From the NCBI RefSeq assembly GCF_007830615.1, contig NZ_VLLI01000020.1:1-57972 (forward strand): a stretch of DNA of 57,972 nt. Reading direction: 5' to 3'. The notes under the pieces are model-generated. The model was not told the origin of the DNA, did no database searches, and was given only the letters and a program-made list of their open reading frames with translations. The translations under genes and the position numbers were made by a program. Source of the DNA: Mucilaginibacter frigoritolerans. Lineage in GTDB: Bacteria; Bacteroidota; Bacteroidia; Sphingobacteriales; Sphingobacteriaceae. This document shows, one piece after another, positions 7,290-16,347 of this stretch (positions are counted from its first letter, which is position 1; each line of letters starts with the position of its first letter).

Positions 7290-8753
7290 ATGGAACAAAA
7301 TTTATTTGTTTACAATACTTTAACACGCAAAAAAGAAAAATTTGAACCGCTAAACCCGCCACATGTGGGTATGTACGTTTGCGGACCTACGGTTTACAGT
7401 GATGTTCACCTGGGTAATTGCCGTACTTATATATCTTTTGATTTAATATTCAGATACCTTACCCATTTGGGTTATAAGGTGCGTTATGTGCGCAATATTA
7501 CCGATGCAGGCCACCTGGAAGGTGATGCCGGCGACGAGGGAGAAGACAAAATATCAAAAAAGGCAAGGGTAGCACAACTTGAGCCAATGGAAATTGTACA
7601 GAAGTACACTGTAGGTTTTCATGATGTGATGCAGATATTTAATATCCTGCCGCCAAGTATTGAACCAACCGCCACAGGGCATATTATTGAGCAAATTGAA
7701 CTGGTAAAAGCCATTTTAGCGAAGGGCTATGCTTATGAGGTTGATGGCTCTGTATATTTTGATGTAGAGAAATATAACAAAACACAGGATTATGGTATTT
7801 TAAATGGCCGTAACCTGGAAGATTTGCTCAACAATACGCGCACACTGGGTGGGCAGGAAGAAAAACACGGCAAGCTTGATTTTGCCTTATGGATAAAAGC
7901 CAAGCCCGAACATATAATGAAGTGGCCTTCACCCTGGGGTGTTGGTTTTCCGGGATGGCATTTGGAATGTTCGGCCATGAGTAATAAATACCTGGGCGAA
8001 CAATTTGATATCCATGGGGGAGGTATTGACCTTGTGCCAACACATCATACTAACGAGATAGCGCAAAACGTAGCTTCATGCGGAAAAAATCCGGCAACGT
8101 ACTGGGTACACACCAATATGTTAACGGTTAATGGTCAAAAAATGTCGAAATCGTTAGGAAATAGTTTTTTGCCACATGAACTTTTTACTGGTGATCATTC
8201 CATTCTGAATAAAGGCTATAGCCCAATGACAGTGCGCTTTTTTATGCTACAGGCTAATTACCGCAGCACACTGGATTTTGGGAACGATGCGATGGAAGCT
8301 TCCGAAAAAGGTTTTAAACGCCTGATGAATTCGTTCGCTTTGATTGATAATTTAAAACCATCTGCAGAAAACGGTGTTGACATACAGCCATTGCTTGACC
8401 GCGCCTACGCTGCAATGAACGATGACTTTAATAGTCCGGTTTTAATAGCCGAACTTTTTGAAGCTTCTCGCATTGTGAATTCGGTTTATGATGGTAAGCT
8501 GAAAATTAACGCGGAGAACCTGGAGTTGTTGAAATTTATGATGAATACCTTTATTACTGATGTTTTAGGTTTAAAAAATGAACAATCAGGAAATGAGGAT
8601 TTACCTAAAATATTAAACCTGATTGTTACGTTAAGGAATGAAGCAAAAATAAATCACGATTACGCTACTTCAGACAAAATAAGAAATGGCTTACAACAAA
8701 TTGGCTTCCAGCTTAATGATAGCAAGGAAGGTACTAACTGGAGCAAAATTTAA
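7290..8753 (+). CDS. cysS: Cysteine--tRNA ligase
   Basis: The protein has 487 residues, normal for class Ia CysRS. The zinc/active-site start is MYVCGPTVYSDVHLGN, with C31 and the HIGH-type motif H40-LGN. Further zinc ligands are in GWHLECSAMS (C227) and HH 252-253, and KMSKS is at 284-288. It charges tRNA-Cys in the cytoplasm. The DALR-type anticodon-binding part follows (~350-487). The gene stands alone, with a TAnnTTTG box 5 bp before the ATG. Confidence 0.97.
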   Translation: MEQNLFVYNTLTRKKEKFEPLNPPHVGMYVCGPTVYSDVHLGNCRTYISFDLIFRYLTHLGYKVRYVRNITDAGHLEGDAGDEGEDKISKKARVAQLEPMEIVQKYTVGFHDVMQIFNILPPSIEPTATGHIIEQIELVKAILAKGYAYEVDGSVYFDVEKYNKTQDYGILNGRNLEDLLNNTRTLGGQEEKHGKLDFALWIKAKPEHIMKWPSPWGVGFPGWHLECSAMSNKYLGEQFDIHGGGIDLVPTHHTNEIAQNVASCGKNPATYWVHTNMLTVNGQKMSKSLGNSFLPHELFTGDHSILNKGYSPMTVRFFMLQANYRSTLDFGNDAMEASEKGFKRLMNSFALIDNLKPSAENGVDIQPLLDRAYAAMNDDFNSPVLIAELFEASRIVNSVYDGKLKINAENLELLKFMMNTFITDVLGLKNEQSGNEDLPKILNLIVTLRNEAKINHDYATSDKIRNGLQQIGFQLNDSKEGTNWSKI

Positions 8754-8814
8754 TAGCCTTATAGGCATTTAAATAACTGAATATTAATAAATTGATATGC
8801 ATCTTCATAAAATA

Positions 8815-9684
8815 ATGAAAAAATTACTTTTGTTAGCAATTGTATTAACAGGTATAAATAAAATAGCTCAGGCTCAAGCCCCAACTGGTGATGTAAACAC
8901 AGTTGTTGATGCTGAAAAGAATTTTAATAAGCTTGTAGAACGTAAAGGTATAAAAGGCGGCTTTCTGACCGTTGCCGATCCGGGAGGCATTATATTTAAA
9001 CCCAATGTGGTTAATATAACCGAATTTTATAACAGTATTGATAAACAGGCAGGTACACTATCAACCAAACCCAATTTTGCACGTATTTCTGTTAATGGCG
9101 ATTTAGGTTTTACCGCCGGGCCTTATATTTATCAGAATGGCAATGACGATTCTGATAAAGTTTTTGGTGATTATGTTTCTGTATGGCGTGCAGATAATGA
9201 TGGTAAGTTTAAATTATTGATAAACTTAGGCATACAACATCCTGAAGCTGAACAGGAAGCCCCGATTGATTTTAAAAACTCAGATCTTAAGCAAAGAGTT
9301 GCTTTAAGCAAAGATCCGTTTGGTGGTAAAAAAATAATTATGGCTACTGATAATTTATTTAATCACTCCCTAACGCTATCAACACTGGCTGCTTATAAAG
9401 AATTTTTAAGTGGCGAAGGACGGTATTACTTCCCTGGTTTTGAGCCTGTTGTTGGTCAGGATAAAATAATGAAGTTTATTGATAACGAAGCAATAAGCAT
9501 TACTGCCACTACTACTGATGCAGGCCGTTCAACAAGTAATGATCTGGCTTATACTTACGGTAAGGCCCGTATCAAGAAAGGTGACATTGTGAGTGACTAC
9601 AATTATGTACGTATTTGGGAAATAGATGCAACCCATAAATGGAATATTTTACTGGAAGTATTCTCCTCTGTTGAAAACGAGTAA
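8815..9684 (+). CDS. Secreted hypothetical protein (DUF4440/NTF2-like)
   Basis: I use ATG 8815 because it opens a clean signal peptide (MKKLLLLAIVLTGINKIAQA, cleaved before Q). The track's start six codons earlier adds only MHLHKI. The mature part (~270 aa) appears to hold two similar halves: each has a helix like VVDAEKNFNKLVERKGIKGGF or TLSTLAAYKEFLSGEGRYYFPG, then a strand segment ending YVSVWRADNDGKFKLL or YNYVRIWEIDATHKWNILL. That is the pattern of a duplicated NTF2-like domain. No catalytic residues recognised. Confidence 0.65.
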   Translation: MKKLLLLAIVLTGINKIAQAQAPTGDVNTVVDAEKNFNKLVERKGIKGGFLTVADPGGIIFKPNVVNITEFYNSIDKQAGTLSTKPNFARISVNGDLGFTAGPYIYQNGNDDSDKVFGDYVSVWRADNDGKFKLLINLGIQHPEAEQEAPIDFKNSDLKQRVALSKDPFGGKKIIMATDNLFNHSLTLSTLAAYKEFLSGEGRYYFPGFEPVVGQDKIMKFIDNEAISITATTTDAGRSTSNDLAYTYGKARIKKGDIVSDYNYVRIWEIDATHKWNILLEVFSSVENE

Positions 9685-9696
9685 TCCATATAGAAA

Positions 9697-9745
9697 TAAA
9701 AAAAAATCCGTGCAGGTCTGTTGATCGGCACGGATTTTTTGTTTT
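9697..9745 (+). terminator. Terminator after the secreted NTF2-like gene
   Basis: The stem aaaatccgtgc pairs with gcacggatttttt around a ~17-nt loop, followed by further T. It lies 13 bp after the stop at 9684. Confidence 0.75.
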
Positions 9746-9966
9746 GAGAGGTTTATCCGGAGGTGATAATCTTTCAACAGTCTATAAATGTAGTAGTTGG
9801 AAAAATGCCTGTTTAAAGGGCGCGTTGGCGGATAGTAAAAGGTGAGGCAACGGATTTAGTTTCTTAAATTAATAGAATGTTGATAAGTTAATAACTATCC
9901 ACATTTTCCGGGAAACCCTGATAACTGTTGCCCGTAAAAGAACATCAAGAAAAACAATAAATAGTT

Positions 9967-10143
9967 ATGGCCGATCTGAATAAGTTTATGAGAACCAAAG
10001 ACAAGCTTACAGAAACACTTAAAAATTTAATGCGCATTAAGACACACGATGAAAGAACTGATATGTATATCAGTCATCTTCAACAGTCAATTAATATTAT
10101 TGACGAGAAAATAGCAGAGTTCGTAAAAAAAGAACTGGTTTAG
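9967..10143 (+). CDS. Small conserved-looking helical protein, 58 aa
   Basis: An ATG at 9967 opens a 58-codon frame ending TAG 10141-10143. The product (MADLNKFMRTKDKLTETLKN..., ending FVKKELV) is charged, amphipathic and probably one or two helices. A 13-bp hairpin follows 10 bp after the stop. Balanced codon use and that hairpin support a real gene, but I recognise no family. Confidence 0.5.
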   Translation: MADLNKFMRTKDKLTETLKNLMRIKTHDERTDMYISHLQQSINIIDEKIAEFVKKELV

Positions 10144-10152
10144 TTAAAACCT

Positions 10153-10191
10153 GGTGATTAGGGATTAAAATATAGCTGATCCCTAATCACC
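10153..10191. terminator. 13-bp perfect inverted repeat after the 58-aa gene
   Basis: ggtgattagggat (10153-10165) pairs with atccctaatcacc (10179-10191). There is no T-tract, and a related half (tctctaatcac) recurs at ~10248-10258. It could end transcription or be a repeat remnant. Confidence 0.45.
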
Positions 10192-10420
10192 ATTACCACC
10201 TTCCTCCCAACACCACCATCTTATACCTTCGCCGCCTAACCACTTATCTCTAATCACAAACCTACTTCCCTCCCCCCAATTGTTAAATTCTTCCCTTTTT
10301 TAGTTAAAATTTGTTAACAGGTGTTAAATGCTGATGTGATGTAAAAAATTACATGGAAATTGGTTGTACAGATATTAATATCAATCAACCTTCACACATG
10401 AATAAACTTTACAAAACACC

Positions 10421-13400
10421 ATGAATTACAAAAAAATAAACAATGCAGCAGGCTGGTTTTGCTTTGCTATTGCAACTATAACATACATTTTAACTTTAGA
10501 GCCTTCGGTAAGTTTTTGGGATTGCGGCGAATTCATCTCCTGTGCTTATCGCTTGCAGGTATCGCATCAGCCAGGTTATCCGCTCTTTGCCATGTTGGGT
10601 AAGGTATTTTCCCTGTTATCACTAGGCGATCATACCAAAGTGGCTTATTTTACCAATATGATGTCGGCCATTGCCAGTGGGGCAACTATTATGTTCCTGT
10701 ATTGGACAATTACCGCGCTGGCCAAAAAACTGGTATTAAAAGGTGCAAACGAGTTTGCTGATAAAAATCAGCTGATGTTGGTTATTGGTGCAGGGCTGGT
10801 AGGTGCGCTGGCCTTCACCTTTACCGATACATTTTGGTTTTCAGCTGTGGAGACCATCGTATTTGCCTTATCGTCATTGTGTACCGCCATTGTTTTCTGG
10901 GCAATACTGAAATGGGAAGCACAGGCCGATGATGCCGGTGCCGATAAATGGATTGTTTTAATAGCTTATATCATTGGCCTTTCCATAGGTATCCACTTGC
11001 TTAATTTACTTACTATTCCTGCTGTTGCCATGGTTTATTATTTCCGCAGAAATAATAAAGCGGGCCTTAAAGGCGGTATAGTAGCTTTTTTAATCAGTAT
11101 AGTAATATTGGGCCTGGTACAGTTTGGCATAAGGGGTTATACCGTTTACTTTGCTGCCTGGTTTGATTTCTTCTTTGTAAACTCACTGGGTATGGGTTTT
11201 GGTAGCGGTGCAATAGCCTTTTTACTTTTACTGGTGGCGTTGCTGGCAGGTGGAATATGGTACAGTATCCGCCATAAAAAGCCGATTTTAAACCTGGCGC
11301 TGGTATGCGTTACCTTTATTTACTTTGGCTACAGTTCCTTTGTTTATATCCCAATTAGGGCCTCCGCTAATACTGATCTGAATAACTCACATCCCGATAA
11401 TGCTTTTACGTTATATGGATATCTTAACCGTATACAGTATGGGGAAACGCCACTTTTAAGCGGGCCGTATTTTGATGCTAAAATTACGGATGAAAAGGAG
11501 GGAGGCATTATTTACCGTAAAGGCGAAACCCGTTATGAAAACGCCGGTAAAAAGGTTGATTATGTTTATGATCACAATACTTTTTTGCCACGGATGTGGA
11601 GCACAGAATCAGACCCTTACTATGCACAAAATGTTCAGTTTTATAAAGGATGGTTGCAAATGGCCGATGGGCAGGCACCCACCTTTTCGGATAACCTAAA
11701 ATGGTTGTTTAGCTGGCAGATGTACCAAATGTATGTGCGTTACTTTTTATGGAATTTTGTGGGCCGCTATAATGAAATAGACGGTCAGCAAAGTACCACA
11801 GATATTAATGGCAACTGGACGAGTGGTATTTTTGATGGTGGTAAACATCTGCCTAAATCGGTAGTGAACGGAACCAATTATGCGCCATTGTATACCTTGC
11901 CATTTGCTCTGGGTTTGCTTGGTGCTTTTTATCATTTTAAACGCAGAAAAAAAGATGCACTGATTATTGCCTTGCTTTTCTTTTTTACCGGGATAGCCAT
12001 TGTTTTATATGTTAACCAAAACGCTGTTCAGCCGCGGGAGCGCGATTACTCTTATGTGGGCTCCTTTTATGCTTTTGCCATTTGGATGGGCCTTGGTGTA
12101 TTGGCGCTTGCAGAGCTTGCCCGTATAAAACTGAATGCCCGCGTTGCTGCTATCGGCTCGTTCGCCTTATGTATGATAGCCGTTCCGGTTTTGCTGGCCT
12201 GCAAAGAATGGCGGGGACACGACAGGTCGACGAAGCTTATACCTCATGATATGGCTTACAATTACCTCATATCCTGCCCTGAAAATGCCATTTTATTTAC
12301 CTATGGCGATAATGATACCTACTCGTTATGGTATGACCAGGAAGTGGAAGGGGTAAGACCAGATGTGCGTATAGTTTGTTTGAGTTTGTTTAGCGGTGAC
12401 TGGTATATTCATCAGATGCAGGGGAAAATGAATGCTTCGGCACCATTGCCAATTACCATGCCTTATGATAAATATAAAGAAGGTGTACGTGATGTGTTGT
12501 ATTTTAATGATGAGAAAATCCCCGGATCAGTAGAGGTAAAGGATGTGTTTGATTTCCTGACTTCGGATGATGCACGTACCAAGGTGGAGTATCAGAATGG
12601 CGATAAGCTGAACTTTTTGCCGACTAAAAACTTAAAATTAACCGTTAACGCAAGTGATGTGCTGAAAAACGGGGTAATTACCCCCGATCAGAAAAACAGG
12701 CTTGCTGATACTATGGAATGGAAATATCCATCAAACTATGTAACCAAGGATAATTTGGCTATGCTGGATATTGTAGCGCATAACGATTGGAAGAGGCCGA
12801 TTTGCTTTACTTCGAGTATGAGCCCTTCAAGCATGATGGGATTGCAGCCGTATTTGTATAAAGAAGGTTTTGTTTATCACCTGATACCATTTAAACAGGA
12901 TACCGCTGCCGATAATAACCGGATAACCAAAACCAATGCATTGGTTATGTATAATAACGTAGTGAACAAGTTTAAGTTCGGTAATTATAAAACTGCCCGT
13001 TTTTTAGATAATATAGCAACCACACAGTTTTACCTGAACATGGAAATCACCTTTAGTGATCTTACACAGGGCCTGATGCAGGAAGGTCACCGTGATTTGG
13101 CTTTGAAAGCTATCCATAAGTTTGATGAGCAAATGCCTGATATTAATCCGGATATTGATACCGCTGCTCAGAAATTCTTTTTGGCACAATCGGCCTATAA
13201 GCTAAATGACAAAGAGTTGGGCACTAAGTATTTTAAAAGCGTTGATAATTTTATAACCGATCAACTGGATTATAATTATAACCAACTACAGAGCAATAAA
13301 GAGGCTGTTGATACCCGCACAGTACAACTGGGCATGCAGCTATTAAACAGTATGGCCGATACTGCCAAAAATAACCAGCAGCCGGACCTAAGCAAACAAT

Positions 13401-13453
13401 TGCTGGCTCAATTAAATAATTATGAGGGTAAGTTTGCAGGCCTGATGAGATAA
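10421..13453 (+). CDS. DUF2723 multi-pass membrane protein (GT-C/PMT-like)
   Basis: The protein has 1010 residues. The N-terminal ~600 residues hold a dozen or so hydrophobic helices. The first loop carries LEPSVSFWDCGEFISCAYRL, the DUF2723 signature, which corresponds to the acidic catalytic loop of C-type glycosyltransferases such as protein O-mannosyltransferases. The C-terminal ~400 residues are soluble (e.g. FTYGDNDTYSLWYDQEVEGV) and end in helical repeats. Homologues in Bacteroidota are proposed to transfer sugar from a lipid carrier. It probably glycosylates a product outside the inner membrane; acceptor and donor are unknown. It is monocistronic and followed by a terminator. Confidence 0.85.
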   Translation: MNYKKINNAAGWFCFAIATITYILTLEPSVSFWDCGEFISCAYRLQVSHQPGYPLFAMLGKVFSLLSLGDHTKVAYFTNMMSAIASGATIMFLYWTITALAKKLVLKGANEFADKNQLMLVIGAGLVGALAFTFTDTFWFSAVETIVFALSSLCTAIVFWAILKWEAQADDAGADKWIVLIAYIIGLSIGIHLLNLLTIPAVAMVYYFRRNNKAGLKGGIVAFLISIVILGLVQFGIRGYTVYFAAWFDFFFVNSLGMGFGSGAIAFLLLLVALLAGGIWYSIRHKKPILNLALVCVTFIYFGYSSFVYIPIRASANTDLNNSHPDNAFTLYGYLNRIQYGETPLLSGPYFDAKITDEKEGGIIYRKGETRYENAGKKVDYVYDHNTFLPRMWSTESDPYYAQNVQFYKGWLQMADGQAPTFSDNLKWLFSWQMYQMYVRYFLWNFVGRYNEIDGQQSTTDINGNWTSGIFDGGKHLPKSVVNGTNYAPLYTLPFALGLLGAFYHFKRRKKDALIIALLFFFTGIAIVLYVNQNAVQPRERDYSYVGSFYAFAIWMGLGVLALAELARIKLNARVAAIGSFALCMIAVPVLLACKEWRGHDRSTKLIPHDMAYNYLISCPENAILFTYGDNDTYSLWYDQEVEGVRPDVRIVCLSLFSGDWYIHQMQGKMNASAPLPITMPYDKYKEGVRDVLYFNDEKIPGSVEVKDVFDFLTSDDARTKVEYQNGDKLNFLPTKNLKLTVNASDVLKNGVITPDQKNRLADTMEWKYPSNYVTKDNLAMLDIVAHNDWKRPICFTSSMSPSSMMGLQPYLYKEGFVYHLIPFKQDTAADNNRITKTNALVMYNNVVNKFKFGNYKTARFLDNIATTQFYLNMEITFSDLTQGLMQEGHRDLALKAIHKFDEQMPDINPDIDTAAQKFFLAQSAYKLNDKELGTKYFKSVDNFITDQLDYNYNQLQSNKEAVDTRTVQLGMQLLNSMADTAKNNQQPDLSKQLLAQLNNYEGKFAGLMR

Positions 13454-13494
13454 TGATTAAAGATTAGAAGATACTTTTCCTTTATTTTGTTACG

Positions 13495-13528
13495 GTGGGT
13501 AATGGTAAAGCATTGCCCACTTTTGTTT
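13495..13528 (+). terminator. Terminator after the DUF2723 gene
   Basis: gtgggtaatg (13495-13504) pairs with cattgcccac (13511-13520), one T:G wobble, followed by ttttgttt. Confidence 0.75.
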
Positions 13529-13701
13529 GTATAGTTTTTTAGCTGCGCCACGTGAACCTGGCACAGCTAAAGGTTAATTAAAAACAAGTTTAAATTCTTT
13601 ATGTTATATTTAACAGATCCACTTTGGTGTCCGGCTCATTATTTTTTGATAGTAGGCAACTGGCGCATGAATGGCTACGTAAGTACTACAAATAAACACA
13701 T

Positions 13702-14757
13702 ATGCCATTTATAGCAGCAGTATCAAAAATAGACCTCCCTCATAAAACTAGTCAGCAAGAAGTAAAGAAACAAGCCCAGGATATGTTTTCGGTGAATTTT
13801 CCCGAGGCTAAACGTTTAATTTTTGCTTTCGATAATACAGAGATCATTACCCGTAACTTTTGCAAACCACTTAGTTACTATACCCAACCCAATACTTTTG
13901 AAGAACGGAATAACGAATACATCGCCAATACGCTGCAATATTCTGTTGAGGCTATTGAGGCTTGTGTGAAAAAAGCAGGCGTTAACAAAGAAGATATAAC
14001 CGATATTTTGTTTGTATCAACCACCGGCCTGGCTACACCCAGTATGGATGCGCTGATCATAAATAAAATGCGACTAAATCCGCACATTAACCGGATACCA
14101 ATATGGGGCCTGGGTTGTGGGGGAGGAGTATCAGGTATGGCCAAAGCCAATACGGTGGCTAAAGCTAATCCGGATGCAGTAGTATTGCTGGTAGCTGTTG
14201 AGCTTTGCTCATTAACCCTGATAAAAAGTGATTACAGCAAAAGTAATTTTATAGGATCGAGTTTATTTTCAGATGGTATTGCGGCTACTATAGTAAAGGG
14301 CGACAATCATCAAAATAATACGGGAGTGGGTTATGTTGCCTCAAGCAGTAAGCTGTATTATGATTCACTGGATGTTATGGGCTGGGATTTTCAGGATACC
14401 GGTTTTAAGGTGCTTTTTTCAAAAGATATCCCCACATTTATCAATGAACATATCGGTAATGATATTGATGTGTTTCTGCAAAAACATAATCTTCAGCTTA
14501 ACGACATCAAAAACTTCATTTTCCATCCCGGAGGTAAAAAAGTACTGGACGCCTATAGCAGCGCACTGGCCGTTGATGGCGACTTTATGAAAAACACCCG
14601 CGAGGTAATGAATGGTTACGGCAATATGTCAAGCGCAACTGTACTGTACGTCTTAGAAAAATTTATGACCGAAGGCTTCGAACCCGGATATGGACTGATG
14701 CTGGCAATGGGGCCCGGATTTTCGAGCGAAATGGTTTTATTAGAAATTAAAGGTTAA
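13702..14757 (+). CDS. Type III polyketide synthase (chalcone/stilbene synthase family)
   Basis: The protein has 351 residues, the normal length for bacterial type III PKS. The catalytic triad is visible: C139 in WGLGCGGGVSG, H275 in FIFHPGGKK and N308 in GYGNMSSATV. The homodimeric enzyme extends an acyl-CoA starter with malonyl-CoA and cyclises it to a pyrone or resorcinol. The next gene, 22 bp downstream, encodes an ICMT-like methyltransferase. The same pairing occurs in Bacillus bpsA-bpsB, where the second enzyme methylates alkylpyrones. A long-chain alkylpyrone or alkylresorcinol product is therefore a reasonable inference. Confidence 0.92.
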   Translation: MPFIAAVSKIDLPHKTSQQEVKKQAQDMFSVNFPEAKRLIFAFDNTEIITRNFCKPLSYYTQPNTFEERNNEYIANTLQYSVEAIEACVKKAGVNKEDITDILFVSTTGLATPSMDALIINKMRLNPHINRIPIWGLGCGGGVSGMAKANTVAKANPDAVVLLVAVELCSLTLIKSDYSKSNFIGSSLFSDGIAATIVKGDNHQNNTGVGYVASSSKLYYDSLDVMGWDFQDTGFKVLFSKDIPTFINEHIGNDIDVFLQKHNLQLNDIKNFIFHPGGKKVLDAYSSALAVDGDFMKNTREVMNGYGNMSSATVLYVLEKFMTEGFEPGYGLMLAMGPGFSSEMVLLEIKG

Positions 14758-14779
14758 AAGACGAAATCTAACTAAAAGC

Positions 14780-15271
14780 ATGTACTTCATCATCTTTATT
14801 ATATTCTTTATCCTGCAGCGCCTTTCAGAATTATTCATTGCACGCCGGAACGAAAAATGGCTGCTTTCACAAGGCGCTGTTCAATACGGGCAAGAGCATT
14901 ATCCGTTTATGATAACACTGCACACTTTGTTTATTATCTCTATTATAGTTGAATACATTTTACGGCAGCAGCCACCTATTAGCTGGGTGTTTTTGGTGCT
15001 GTTTCTGTTGGTATTGTCGTTTAAATTCTGGGCCTTATCCTCACTGGGTAAATATTGGAATACCAAAATTTACCGGATACCAGGTGTGTATCCAGTAAAA
15101 AAGGGTCCATACAAGTTTTTAAAACACCCCAATTATATGGAGGTGGTTTGCGAAATCGCTATTATCCCCCTGGTTTTTCATTTGTATTATACGGCTATCC
15201 TTTTTACTGTTCTTAATGCTGCTATGCTTACAGTAAGGATTAAGGTAGAAAATAAGGTATGGAAAATGTAG
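14780..15271 (+). CDS. Isoprenylcysteine carboxyl methyltransferase-like membrane protein
   Basis: The protein has 163 residues and four hydrophobic segments (~1-16, 45-62, 73-92, 128-155). It carries the family core GVYPVKKGPYKFLKHPNYMEVVCEIAIIPL, where H-P-N-Y lies in the SAM-binding region of ICMT/PEMT proteins. Bacteria lack prenylated CAAX proteins. Homologues next to type III PKS genes O-methylate the polyketide, and that is the likely job here. It is co-transcribed with the PKS. Confidence 0.85.
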   Translation: MYFIIFIIFFILQRLSELFIARRNEKWLLSQGAVQYGQEHYPFMITLHTLFIISIIVEYILRQQPPISWVFLVLFLLVLSFKFWALSSLGKYWNTKIYRIPGVYPVKKGPYKFLKHPNYMEVVCEIAIIPLVFHLYYTAILFTVLNAAMLTVRIKVENKVWKM

Positions 15272-15274
15272 TTC

Positions 15275-15392
15275 ATAGTTGATGGTTCATAGTTCATGGG
15301 GTTGACTGTTATAAATGCTTAAGGTCGTAGTTAACAAGTAAAACTTCTGCCATGAACCATCAACCATGAACCATCAACTATTTACCTAATAT
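15275..15392. repeat. Long imperfect inverted repeat between convergent genes
   Basis: Arm atagttgatggttcatagt... (15275-15299) has its complement at ~15350-15381 (ccatgaaccatcaaccatga... to caactat). The right arm holds one extra internal unit of the motif catgaaccatcaac. It may serve as a bidirectional terminator for the PKS pair and clpP. The right end reaches into the final codons of the clpP gene region. Confidence 0.6.
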
Positions 15393-16061
15393 CTCATCCA
15401 CAATACCGAAGTCTTTGGCCTCATGTGCAATCATCCAAAAGTCGCGGTCGCATACGTCATGTACCCGTTGGTATTCCTGGTGGCAGTGTTTTACGTAAAT
15501 TTCGTAAAGCTCTTTTTTTATTTTGAGGATCTCCCTGGCGGTAATTTCAATGTCTGAAGCTTGTCCCTGAACGCCGCCCAACGGCTGATGTAGCATCACT
15601 CTTGAATGATTCAAGGCGGCCCGTTTGCCTGGCGCTCCGGCACATAGGATAATAGAAGCAAAGGAAGCTGCCATGCCGGTGCAAATGGTCGCCACATCAG
15701 GCGAGATCAGTTGCATGGTATCGTAAATACCAAAACCTGCATAAACCGAGCCGCCCGGTGAGTTGATATAGATTTGGATATCCTTTTTAGGATCGGTGGA
15801 TTGCAGGAATAGCAATTGCGCCTGGATAATATTAGCCACGTGATCGTCAATAGCCGTACCGAGGAAAATGATACGGTCCATCATCAACCTTGAAAAAACA
15901 TCCATTTGCGAAATGTTCATCTGGCGCTCTTCCATAATATACGGGGTAATCCCCATGCTGATGTTGTTATTTGTTTGAGAAACAAACTGGTCAACAAAAG
16001 TTCCGGGCATACGGAGGTGGTTCACAGCATAGCTGCGAAATTCATTTGCATTAATATTCAT
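15378..16061 (-). CDS. clpP: ClpP-family serine protease (paralogue-like)
   Basis: The protein has 227 residues with the Bacteroidota ClpP N-terminal extension (TPYIMEERQMNISQMDVFSRLMMDR from ~39). Catalytic residues are S133 (GMAASFASIILCAG), H158 (RVMLHQPLGG) and D207 (CDRDFWM). The usual context AASMGA after the Ser is SFAS here, which may change the S1 region. It would form the proteolytic chamber used by ClpX or ClpA/C. The housekeeping clpP usually sits with tig and clpX. This one is the third gene of an ECF sigma operon, so I read it as a second, specialised ClpP. Confidence 0.9.
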   Translation of the reverse strand: MNINANEFRSYAVNHLRMPGTFVDQFVSQTNNNISMGITPYIMEERQMNISQMDVFSRLMMDRIIFLGTAIDDHVANIIQAQLLFLQSTDPKKDIQIYINSPGGSVYAGFGIYDTMQLISPDVATICTGMAASFASIILCAGAPGKRAALNHSRVMLHQPLGGVQGQASDIEITAREILKIKKELYEIYVKHCHQEYQRVHDVCDRDFWMIAHEAKDFGIVDEILGK

Positions 16062-16074
16062 AATGTTTAAGGGT

Positions 16075-16347
16075 TTATCTGTTCAGAAACAGGTTGCGTA
16101 TTTTTTGTGCGAAATGCCGGTGCGGTGGCTCATTAAATAACTTTTGGTGCACTTCATCAATCTCGGCCTTCAGCTTTTTACGGCCATATTGTTGAATCAA
16201 GGTATGGGTGTTTTTTTGCCATTCTACCTTTTCAGATAAAGTATTGTCCAATATTAGCATGGCATCAAACAATAGTGCATCGCCAGTATTTGATGTGCCA
16301 AAAAGATGCTCATCGATCAGTTTGATCTCATTCAATGAAGTCCTCAT
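16075..16347 (-). CDS. Small helical protein between sigma factor and clpP, 90 aa
   Basis: Unrecognised family. The ATG at 16345-16347 overlaps the 3' end of the sigma factor gene by 20 bp, so the two are translationally linked. The product is charged, mostly helical, with no signal peptide, no transmembrane segment and no CxxC zinc motif. A C-terminal RHFAQKIRNLFLNR is basic and amphipathic. Gene order (sigma, small overlapping gene) resembles sigma/anti-sigma pairs, but it would have to be a soluble regulator or adaptor. It ends 13 bp before clpP. Confidence 0.65.
   Translation of the reverse strand: MRTSLNEIKLIDEHLFGTSNTGDALLFDAMLILDNTLSEKVEWQKNTHTLIQQYGRKKLKAEIDEVHQKLFNEPPHRHFAQKIRNLFLNR

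Noticed and set aside
13601..13714. 37-codon ORF overlapping the polyketide synthase start
   Set aside because: No composition or motif support; it may be chance. Mentioned only as a possible leader.
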